Assembly (NCBI RefSeq): GCF_964204645.1
Contig: NC_134035.1
Coordinates: 11,823,951 to 11,887,950, forward strand
Length of the DNA: 64,000 bases
DNA from: Tubulanus polymorphus
Lineage: Eukaryota; Nemertea; Palaeonemertea; Tubulaniformes; Tubulanidae
Reading direction: 5' to 3'
Within the stretch, counting starts at the first letter, position 1, and each line of letters begins with the position of its first letter. Under the pieces are notes generated by a model. The model did not search any database. It had not been told where the DNA came from and saw nothing but the letters and a program-made list of their open reading frames with translations. Positions 36,301-47,300 of this stretch are shown here, piece by piece. A program made the position numbers and the translations under genes.

Positions 36301-39300
36301 CGTCCCGTGCGCGTGCGCGTTTCGTTAGGTACTCGGCTAAATTGCATCAAGTGGGTGGCAATGGCGCGATGAAGAATAGTTTCCATAGTAATAAAGTACT
36401 CACGCCACGACTGAAATGCCGAACACCGATTACTAAACTCTCGCCGCGTCACCTCTCGTTTACTCGCTGCGACTAGAGAGAGGGCTAATCCACTATACGT
36501 TGAATAACGACTTAATACAACACACACACAAAAATATTTCAACCTTTTTATGTCAAACGCCGATACGTCGGCTTTATTTGCATATATGAAATGATGCAAA
36601 AAATGATTTTTTGATTCCATGGTGCACATGTGAAAACGATGTTGATGATAGAACGCGCGGCCATTTTGCTATAATTCAACAGATATGTACGATGGCCATT
36701 CGATATTCTTTTATGAAAACAACTTGTGTCGGAAGACGCGCAAGACAAAGCTATTTTCAGCAACCAACTCCAGGCAACGAAACAAGAAAATAATTGTATT
36801 GTATTGTAGCACCACGCCAAAACAACCATTTTTGTGCCAATAACAACGTTTCGTGGAGCTAGTTTCAACAGGCGCACACAAGCGGCATTCGCTGCTATGT
36901 TACTTTGTATAATGTATTTTTCACTCATAATGTCTAAATTGTAGACGTTGAGTTTGTCAAATAAATTGAAAAAGAAACTGAAACCACACTGAAACCACAC
37001 ACAGATTTTTTTTTTCTGGCAAGAATTTCGAACTGCCTTTTCCATCTAATACACAGATTATAAAACTGAAACTGAAACCACACACTGAAACCACATACAG
37101 ATTTTTTTTTCTGGCAAGAATTTCGAACTGCCTTTTCCATCCATACACAGATTATACAACTAGCAGTTTGAAGGATTAGTTTTGCATGCAGTTATACGAC
37201 CAGCGTCTGGTGAATTACAGACATTTCAATCGTCGTTCACTCGCTGCGCAGCCGTTAATCATTTCGCAATTTCGTTTACGCTTTGTGCCGCTTGATTTAT
37301 TCGATTTAGCCGTCCTTAATATCTCTGACTTTTCAGTTTTAAAATTCAACGTCTCGCATGAAATGCCTGAGCTGAGCACGGCAGTCAAATTCAATTGCGT
37401 GCCACGACCTGGAACGCATCGATGTTCCCTACGCCCTCCAGAGAAAAAGAGATATCCTAAAAACTCTTGATAATAGCACAGGTTTTCCATTTATTTGCCA
37501 AAGCAGCAGCGGATTAGCTATTAACATTATCTGTAAACGTTTTAGCATGAACAGCAATATGATTCCGATCGTTTAGCATGAGCAAATATATAATTCCGTA
37601 CAAAGAAAAATGTTTTTGAAACAGCAATTAAATATTCTAAGCCTGAGCTCTAAACTTTCGATGAAATAAATTTTGTAAAATATCTTAATATCTACTTATC
37701 TATCTAAAAAATCTAAATTTTTACATATATTCGTTCGAACAGGACCGGACCGTCGATGTTTCTACGACTGGCGCAAAGACGAGACCGTTCCCGGGAACTA
37801 CGTCAACTGTAAGACCGCCGCTCAGAAAAAGACAGGCGCCACGACGTGTTGCTGGCGCGGTGGGAAAATTATCTGCTGCACCCCGGCCGATGTGTACGTA
37901 TTGTAGAGAAATCGAGATCTTACTGAAAAATGAATTATTCATTCCGTGCATAATCTAGAAAAAAATGCACTTGAAAAAAGTCCACAAAATTATTTCTGAA
38001 AGGTTCTGCATTTAGCAGAATCCAACTAGTACGCTATTCGCCATATCAGCTTTCATATATTCATTTTCACTGGCCAAAAAATCAACCCAAACATTGTTAA
38101 TTCTGGGAAACAAATAATCGAGGATCGCATGAGCTTCAGACTGTATCCGAAAAAAACATCGTTTAATCTATCTAAATCATACGTAATGTGTAAAGTCCAC
38201 GTATCTAAATTGGAGGATGGCGGGCGGGTTTTACACAGACTACAATGAGCGTAATTCAATTACATCGCGTGAGTAACGAAATCAATCACGAGACATTAAT
38301 GTTGAAGAGCAGGGAATGAAAAATTAATCATGACCCCAGCAAGATATAAATAGATAGAACGGTTCATTTTTATCGCATTCGATAGATAAATCACGACCTC
38401 TGAAAATGAATTACTTTAATCTTAATCCTTTAATCTTAATCATTTGTCATATTCTTGTATAAATGCAAATAAAAAAATACAGTACGCCTGATGATGGCTA
38501 ACAGTTGTTAGCCGAAACGTCGCTCCTCAAATATAATCATTCTGATCTAGAATTTTTCAATCTTGGCTTCGTTATTGTGGGATTGTCTCTCGTTATCATC
38601 ATATTATCTTCTCGACTTACCTTTGAAAAGCCTTCGATATCGATGAATTGATTTTTGTTGATCGTTTCGTTTTGAACAGCGCCCGTGAAGCGTTGCCGGT
38701 CTGGCTGTCTATCGGTATCATCTCGTTCGTTTTGGCCGTTATCGTGTTCGTGTACAACTGGTGCGACGTAGAGACGTTTCCGTGCATGGAAAAACACATA
38801 ACCAAAGCCGAAAAAATAAAGGGAAAACTGAAAGAGGAATGTTCGTAAGTGTTTGCTTCAGTCGTATCGATAGTATACTATACAGGAGTTTCAATGATTC
38901 AACTCGATGATTAGCATTCCGAAAGAGCTCATAAAAAGCTACAAAGAGCCTTTTTTAATATGATATGTGATTATCGAATCAGCGCGGTCGATTGAAATAT
39001 GACATCCATGGTGTATGTTGGTTATCACGATTTATCGGTTATCGAGGAAATTGATTAAGCCTGAACTACTGTACAGTCCATAAGGCTCTCATTGGCGCTA
39101 CCTTCGTTTACTGTTCAATTTTTCCGCTATCAATATTCATGTAGATTCAGGTAGATTTTGAGTTAATTGAAAAATTAATACCATAAAAATAACTATAAAT
39201 TGTCTGAAAATTGTAAACCATTTTTGGCGCCAACGCTAACAAAACCATTCATTAAGCGCAGGCTTGATGATAGCGTGATTATGAAGGTAGGTAGCCCTTT

Positions 39301-39461
39301 ATTTTAAAAATGTTTCTCTCTTTGTATTTGTTCGTAGATGCTGCAAAAGTAAACCGGAAGACGAAGACGACGAGACGGCTGAACCACGTGACAATACGGC
39401 ATTCGACACGTGGCAAGGTCGGGACGATACGGCCGTCTACAACAGCCACGATGTTTATTGA
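33399..39461 (+). CDS. Single-pass type I membrane protein with short Cys-rich ectodomain (178 aa, 4 exons)
   Basis: Exons: 33399-33495, 37743-37893, 38680-38844 and 39338-39461; junction phases agree (1, 2, 2) and the total is 537 nt. The N-terminus is a signal peptide (NLLHLLAVFVFFFNLLCQGA). The ectodomain of about 65 residues has a Cys pattern RCFYDW...NC...TTCCWRGGKIICCTPAD, then a transmembrane helix WLSIGIISFVLAVIVFVYNW. The cytosolic tail is basic next to the membrane, has a second CC (SCCKSKPE), then is acidic and ends in VYNSHDVY with two tyrosines. The architecture (signal, paired-Cys ectodomain, one helix, short tail with tyrosines) is reminiscent of Shisa-like adaptors, but the Cys spacing is not a clear match and the PPxY motif is missing, so I leave the family open. 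The exon-4 end is followed by AT-rich sequence with 'tatata'. Confidence 0.72.
34748..34916. mobile_element. MITE with 'gggcccggtttcatgga' terminus
   Basis: The left end 'ctgggcccggtttcatggact' pairs with the right end 'ctgtgaaacccagccc' as an imperfect terminal inverted repeat around about 130 bp of non-coding DNA. Only one copy is seen here. Confidence 0.55.
36970..37160. repeat. Direct tandem duplication of about 95 bp
   Basis: Two copies of a segment containing 'actgaaaccacac', a poly-T run, 'ctggcaagaatttcgaactg' and 'ccttttccat' lie in tandem with few differences. It lies in the long intron of the membrane-protein gene. Confidence 0.85.
38486..38523 (+). other. CTGANGA-stem-GAAACGTCG hairpin motif, copy 1
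   Basis: 'cctgatgat', a 7-bp stem 'ggctaac'/'gttagcc' with loop 'agtt', then 'gaaacgtcg'. The same layout occurs twice on the other strand at 50889-50925 and 50976-51016 with a different stem. CTGANGA and GAAA are hammerhead ribozyme core strings, but an extra T follows the first and no cleavage-site strand was found, so ribozyme activity is not supported. Confidence 0.5.
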
Positions 39462-41368
39462 ATCTTGTACAGTTTTTATAAAACTTATATATATATATAT
39501 ATTATATTTTCACGTTTTTTTTCATTTTATCAATATCTGATATTCATTACTTTTGATTCAAGAGATATATCATTCCATACTCCCGTCAAACGTATATAGT
39601 CAAAGTTCGTTATAATGCCATCCTTTTCAATGCCACTGCTAACATAACGCCAACATTTTCAGAGAACATATTTGCTCAACTCAAATTTAATGAAAATACA
39701 TTCTTTATAACGCTGCCGAATCCGTTATAACGCTTTATTTTCCATCGGTCTCAACAGTTGCATTATGAAGGACTTTGACTATCGTTCAAAAGTCTCAACC
39801 TGAGTCGACCTGGTGTTCCAAATATTTGGTTTCACAATATCATCATAATATTTCCATGTTTTTTTTTCTATTTTGAACTATCTAAGGTACTTTGTACACG
39901 CGGTATGAAGCGAAAATGGTTTTATCGATTAACTGTGATATAATGTACTTTCATCGTTTCATACTTTTAAAGCATCCAAAAACGCTTTATATATCGCAGT
40001 ACTATGCCAGCGCCGATTATCTGTGGTGCAGTCAAAATCTCAAATACGATGGTTAACAAAGAGAAATATTTGAATATTGGGTTCATTTCGAAGTCGAGGT
40101 TTTAACCCACGCCCAATAAAAACAACGGCTGTACGACCAGTTCTTCGAGTTGAGTTAAATTGTCCCCTCGTCAAATTTGTTGATTCTCTGTTAGAAAAAA
40201 AGTTAAATTGTGCTTACAAATTTAAGAAATCACGTTTAAACAAGCCATTAAAGGCAAATGCAACATTCACTTCCACGTGACTACATATTATTCGATGTTA
40301 AGTGGTTGTGGACATGTCGTTTTAGTCCCCAGTTCCACAGTCATTGCTATTGACTATATCAGTTATTCATATTCAAGTACGTACGCTTAAGGTTTGGTTC
40401 AGGAAAAAGGTGCAATTGTTAGTTAGATATCACTCGAAATTAGTATATTTTCAATTGATAATTTTCTATTCGTCAAAAGAAAGGCGCTTTCTAAAGTCAC
40501 TACTGTGGAACTGGACGTAAGGTATCTCGAATAAGGATTCGGTGATAAACAAAAAAAGATAACATCATTCGCATTGTGGGGAGCGACTCCGAGCCAGCCC
40601 AGAGATCGATATTCTTTATTGACTTAATACAATGACGTAATACGAATTTCATCGAATTTCACAGAATATATTCTTATCGTAAATATCACTAATAATGATA
40701 ATAATCATTATCCAAATGATAATGACATTCAACATACAATTCTCTCATTTGTAAATACTTATATTATACGTTTTACTGAATAAAAACATAACGAATCGTA
40801 AATTTCTGACGAGCCATCATGTCTTAATTATGCAAAGGATCAATAGAAATATTCATTCTCGGTGAAGAACGATCAGTCATCTTTGTTTTTTGGACGATAG
40901 GCTGCCGCATCACTCGATTCAAAGGTTTTAAGGTATTATGCTATAAACACTCTCCACGTACAGTGTTTTAACATACCACGAACCATTGATATTTCTGATC
41001 CACTCCTGGTAATGGTTTATCACTGTTTCGGCTATTTCGGTGTAGAATAAACTTTTTTAATGGCAAAAAAGCTTTAACCCTGAGTCTTATTTATGTAAAG
41101 ATCCCAGTCAGGATATGATGGCGTATATTTATTTATTTATTTCAATTAACGGGGAGCCCCTTTCTCCGTTCTCGCTCAGCCACGCCGCCGTAAATTTCGA
41201 AGTGGAAAGGAAACCCTCAGGCGATGGTATAAATACATGTAAGCCTATATACGCGCCTCACGCTTAATCGCGGCGTGCTTGTCCGGCGCGAAATGCTGTT
41301 CCGGTACGTATGCAGAGTTTGTCCGCGCGAAATGGTATTCCGGTGCGTATTCCGAACGTCACGTATTA
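39462..41368. other. Convergent intergenic region between the membrane-protein and cyclase genes
   Basis: No exon is supported apart from repeats; a diverged family A MITE lies at 40325-40516. Genes on both sides end here, so 3' UTRs and polyadenylation sites of both are expected (for example AATAAA on the plus strand near 40782). Confidence 0.45.
40325..40516. mobile_element. MITE family A, diverged longer copy
   Basis: The ends 'ccccagttccacagt' and 'actgtggaactggac' match family A, but the interior of about 160 bp is unrelated to the short copies. It may be a sibling family sharing termini. Confidence 0.65.
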
Positions 41369-44300
41369 TCAGCTAGGAGTCGAAGAGATCGACGTTGACG
41401 CCGATGATTTACTGCAACAACACGTAGTCACGACACCGTTCTGTTGACGAGCGGCGTCGGTGAACGAATACATTTTACTGGCTTCACTCGGCGGCGGTGA
41501 ATGTAACAAACAACCAGTCTGTGAGTCTGGTCTGTGTAACAGAAAAATCAGTTGATTACATTATAAACATACAAAGTCAGGCCCGGATCCAGATTTGAGC
41601 AGAGGGGGGGGGGTCAGGCACAGCGTTTTTCCAGATTTTTTCAAATATTTCAATGGAAAATGCATTCAAGAAAATGCGTGCACCACCTACAGTAATTTCT
41701 GGCAGACGCCGAAACAGCAATCGATATAGATTTGAATTGTGGTTAGTTTCATCATCGATATGATTGCTCAATCACAATCAGAAAAGTTTCGAAGACGGAG
41801 CATCGGGTCATGATCCCCTAAAACCCTTTTGTGTTCGCCCCTTCATAAATGCATTCATTCCGTTATCTTTAATTCGGGGTAATTACTTAAAATTCAGTCA
41901 AAGTAATTGAATTGTAATTGAATGATTGAATAAATTTGTTGCACCGGGGGAAAATGCGATTGACGAACACGATTCATCAAAAATCCTAGATTGCGAAATT
42001 CAGTTCCCCTGCTGCAGTTCCGATCTTATTCTGTAGATATTTATGGTATTTGAAGAAATTGAAAAATCAAAAATAATATGTCACGTATCTCAAAAGTACG
42101 GCAGTATGTCACTTAGTTCAGCGGAAGCAACATTGCGGTGATGCCCCACTAAAAGTGCGATGCTGCTTGGGGATTTCCTTAGAGTTTCATCATTATTATG
42201 TATTTATGACTGATGGATCCGCTGTAAAAGTTGTGTTTCAGTGAAACGGGCAATGTGAAGATGAGCAAAATCACTTACGTGTTTTTATGAATGTGAGAAT
42301 GCTGTTGGCGGAGTTCTTGCACGACGAAATCAATGTTCGGGTCGGATTTACGGCCTGCAAGCCAGTAGGTTTTCATTTCACCTTTACCCTGAAAAAAAAC
42401 CGATTTTGAATTGGTAGTAGATAGCGAGACATTGGATAGACTTGAAGTGATATCAAACAACAAAGGTGCGAATCTTCCGCGGTTTCCGGACGTAAACATC
42501 GCTGAACCTTGTAAACCTTTCGAGCGATTCTACAATATTCCAGTTCGAACGAAAACACCAACGCATAACTCCCGACATCCGGCTGAATAACGGTTATACG
42601 CGTATCACTAATGGAGGAAGAACGCGTAAATAAGTAAGACGTTCCAGGGTAAATCCATAAACTTAATTCTTATCATTAAACACAGACAGACAGTGTTGTA
42701 ATACAAGGTGAAGATATACACAAAGCTAGACGTATTCCACCTTCGCTTTTTGTTTTAGAACGTAAAAACATAGATAAGGCAGTCAGTTTATATTGGTACC
42801 TTTTCCACGCTGAAGGTATCGCTTCTTCGGGTGGACGAAATTGGGATTAAACTTTTTCCTGAAAGTTCAAATGGACTATCGGTCATAAAGTATTCAAGGT
42901 AGGACCAATAAACAATCGTCTCTGATCGTTAACCTTAAATGGCGACGTAATTTGGAAATATAAATAAAACGAAATTCTTACGATATTCGATTTATTGCCT
43001 CGGCGCAGGTTTGTCTAACACCGAAACAAAAGAAATTACGGTCACCACCGACAGAAACATGTACAAAATACGCGAAGATTAAGAAGACAAGATACGATCT
43101 ATTCAGACATATAAGCTGTAGTGGTATCGCTTTGTAAGTAAGTAAGTGAAGTGCTCCTAGATGAAAGATAAACATGTTGACATTCGATTTGAAAAAAAAA
43201 TGTTCTAGCGTCAACTCGACTGGAACCTGACGATAAAATCGATATTATTGCTTGTGTCGGGTGATGTCGAAGCTGCGCTAATGTGGCCACAAACAAAAAC
43301 ATCGAAAGAAATGAGAAATTAGAAAAACATCGATTGCTAAAACCGAATGAACACGATGCAAAGAAACAGGGAAAGGCGAAAACACAGCACAGAATTAATC
43401 ATGTTCGATCTCAAAAACATTGTTTCCCGAAACCGTGTTTCTCATTTGTTCGTACAACACACCAGACGCATGGAAACGCTCGGAAACATATTTCTGTCTC
43501 CTGTTTTCTTGTTTCTTTGCGTCGTTTTTTTATATGCCTAACGTGTCGTCCTCAATATTCCCGCGTACTGCTTTCAGATTTTGAACGTAATTTTACACGA
43601 TGGTGGACAAACGAACGCTTCTGCTGGTGTCGTTCGTTATTTTATCGATGAACACAGGCTGGACTTTCACGAGCATTTGTCGAACGACGAATTTCCGCAG
43701 CCTGCCGTTGAACCTTCAAGGCGAACACATGTGTCATCTGTTCGAATTGATCGAGAACGACGTTCGTAACACGCGCATGGACGCCGAACACCTTTATGGA
43801 GAGCTATTCACGTACGTACAGCGATTAAGTTTCACATCACCAGCTTTTACAGTTAATAATTACCGATCATTCACTCTATCTTCGTAGTTAGTTACTTCTT
43901 GACAGGTTTACGTGCTGCCAGGCACGACGCGGCGCTCTTCTGATTTACCGCAGCCCGACCGGCTGCAAATAGTTCGTGTAAATAAAGCTATTGTTCATCG
44001 CGGTTTTCTCGCTTAAGGTTCTAGTACAGTGTTTCAGAAACTGTTTTTCTAGAAAGTACCGGGTGCGGAGCCAATTTTAACTTAACCAAGAGATGAACGG
44101 AAAAAATAGCCGCGAAAAAAAATGGCCAAGGAAAATTAGATAAAAAATTAACTACCATTTCATGAACAAATTGAATGCATAGATCTTTTAACATGTAACT
44201 TCTTGAGATTACTAGATCAATTCCTGAATTAGTTAAGGTATTTTAGATCTGTTAAACCCTGGAATAGTTGATGAAAAAAGTTATTTCGCTTGGAATGAAG

Positions 44301-47300
44301 AACTTTTTCATCGAGTTCTAACAATGTGGAGTTTTAACGATTTCATTTTCAGCAAATTGAATGCATTTGAGAGTAAAATGGACAAGTTGGTGATGTACAA
44401 ACCGCGAGAAAAAGAGGATTTCAGTTCGGCAAGACGTCTGCCCGAGGATGTGATCAGCTTCCAATCGACAAGAGACATACCGTTAGCCGAAGGTGCGTTA
44501 ATAAAAATGACTACTAGGGCCACAGTTTTAACTTGAAACTGACCCACTATCATAAGACAAAGACCAGTGTTGAGATTTAAACACACTTTTGTACTTGAGT
44601 TTAAAGATACGTTTATTATTATTAACGATTTAAAATATGTTCACATGAAACGTTGCTATGGTATGGTGATAAGGTAGTAAGTAGATGTCGCAATCCTAAA
44701 CAGTTTCCGCTTACAAAACGTGATGATTGCTGCGAACCAGCCACTTCCAAGATTGAATGAAGCTACCTGTATAATCCTCGTTGTCACTTCGGGCAAATTA
44801 TCATTTTCGTCGCATTTTCAGATTGCGCCGAGCTGTACAACCACGGCGTTATCAAATCGGGAGTTTATCCACTGCGTATACTAGGAGGCGATATCGTGGT
44901 GGCGTACTGCGACATGAACACCGCCGGTGGAGGTTGGACGGTCTTACAGAGACGCGTCGACGGCTCGGTGAATTTCACTCGTAACTGGGACGAGTACGCG
45001 CGTGGCTTCGGCAACCCGAATCACGAGTACTGGCTCGGCAACATTCACGTCAACCGGATGACCACGCGTAGAAACTACACTTTACGCATCGACCTCACCG
45101 ACTGGGACGATATCACCGGATACGCCGAGTACACGCTGTTTAAATTGGGCGGCGAGCGACAGAGTTTTCAACTGTCCATAGGCGGATATACGGGTACGAT
45201 AGGCGACTCGATGACGAAATACCACCACGGGATGAGATTCAGCACGATGGACAGCGATAACGACGAATGGTCGAGAAGCTGCGCGAAAAAGGACAAAGCT
45301 GGCTGGTGGTATAAAGCGTGCGGGTACGCCCAGCTGAACGGTGAATATCACCGCAATTCGGGCATCATCGAACTAACGCCCGACGGTATAATCCACCGTG
45401 GCGTGCTCTGGTACCATTGGAAACAAAGTTACCTCTACTCGCTGAGAAAAGTCGAAATGAAGATACGTCCGTTTAAGAAAGCCGTTTAAAGGTAGCGAAC
45501 GGCCGCCGGACGGTTATCTATATTAAAATATGTGTCTACCATTGGGTGTATATCTAATAAAAATTACTAAAACCCTATAATCAGATGAAGTCACGATTTA
45601 GTCGATGATTCGAGTCTGAGAGGAGAAATGAAACATAGATCTTACCTTTATGTTAACAGTTCCGCGGTAGACGACGACGAAGTCCGATCCATGCAAACAA
45701 CGATTGCAAGTCTCGCTTACATGAACTTTGCCAGCCTTTAAGTGGAAATGGAGAAATCTGTAAAACATCTAACATTTTCGATAGATCGACAGGGTATAGG
45801 GGCTACTCACGATACTATAAGATTGCATTCGCGAAGCGGTATTTACAGTGTCTCCAAACAAACAATACTGAGGCATTTTCTGGCCAACTACTCCAGCTAC
45901 CACAGAACCCGTATGCATACCTAGAATATAGAAGTTTTTACTTAGGGAAATGATGATGGATTATTATCTTAAGTTTTATTCTATGATTTTTAGGACGACC
46001 TAACGAGCCATTGCGTCCAAACTGACGTCAGCACTTCGGATATAGGTTCCGGTCACTAAAATCATTTGAAACTCATGCATTTACCAACGCACTATAGGCT
46101 AGACAAAAAATCATACAGAAATGTCGGAAAATACTTAATCGAAAATCTTATACGAGTTTTGCATTACGAAATGAAGTGAAAAGGAATTTAAATTTAACAT
46201 AATTTGAATAAATGCAAGAATGTGAATACCTATTCTAACTGAGAGTGATGTTTGTCCAGACGTCGACGGGTCCTTTAGTTTATCGATAGCAGTTACGAGT
46301 TCTAAGGCTAGACCGGCCACTTCTGACGCGTGAGTCGGAGTCCAATCGGGTACACCGCCTGCAACCATGTATACAGCATCCCCTAGAGTCTCGACCTTTA
46401 CGAATGCAAAAAATGCTATGTAGCTACAGTAACAGGGAATTTGTATGTAGAAATGATAAGAACTACTGCAATAAAATATCATTTTTTGGTGTAGTTCACT
46501 AGCTGATCATCAGTGGTTATTTCTAATTCGTTAAAAAACAAATCAACATCAATAATAGCATAATCAGTAATGATATTTTCAACTATTTAAACTTACTTTG
46601 AAGACGTCGTATCTATCGGAAACTGTATCAAACAAACTAAACATTGAGCTGATCACTTCAACAGCCGACATCGGGTTCACTTTGGCGCAGATTTCCGTAA
46701 ATCCGACCAAATAACTAAACATAATAGTCACCTCTTTCAGCAACTACAAAATATCAGGCAATTCGATGAGACATTTCGATGACTTCCGTTTGGACGTGTG
46801 ACGTCATTGAAAGCTCGAGGAACACGGGAAGCGAGTACCTTGCAAGTATTGATCGAACTCTGACCAGATTTTAGACTGACAGCGACCGATTTCGGAATCA
46901 TCGAGTATAATAGCGATTCGCTCTTTTTCTTCCATTCGTCGAGTTGCGATAAATGTTCGGAAATCTGTTTGCATTTCTCCACTTGCTAAACGTGTAGATA
47001 ATTGATACTACTACATTAAATCGATTTCATAGGAAAGAGAAGAACTGAAGCAATATACCCGATAGCGCGGTCGGACACGAGATATGCGCAATATTTCAAT
47101 TTCTAGCGATTCTGATGGGTGTTTTATTTTTACCTTTTCTATCGAATATTCCAGTGTAGAAGCGTGCTGCCATCCGGCTAGCACCATATCACGGCTGTTA
47201 TCGTGCATATTCAAATCATTTATGTACAAACCGACTTCTTGCATTTCCTGAATGTTCGCCAGCCTATTTTAGAAATAAGAATAACACCATACAGGTTGGC

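Larger units (their letters stand above)
33496..37742 (+). other. First intron (4.2 kb) of the membrane-protein gene, with repeats
   Basis: Contains a partial family B MITE (34031-34085), an inverted-repeat element (34748-34916) and a tandem duplication (36970-37160). Frames at 34993-35397, 36087-36476 and 36548-37045 show no domain or splice context and are considered non-coding. Confidence 0.6.

Noticed and set aside
36548-37148. Frames of up to 165 residues on the minus strand in the long intron
   Set aside because: They run through poly-T and a tandem duplication, lack splice sites or known domains, and change with the duplication boundaries.
38486-38523. Complete hammerhead ribozyme
   Set aside because: CUGANGA and GAAA strings and a stem are present, but there is an extra base before the stem and no strand providing the cleavage site and stems I/III was found.
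43283-43651. 122-residue frame overlapping the start of the fibrinogen-domain gene
   Set aside because: It lies mostly in a family B MITE and reads the signal-peptide exon in the wrong frame.
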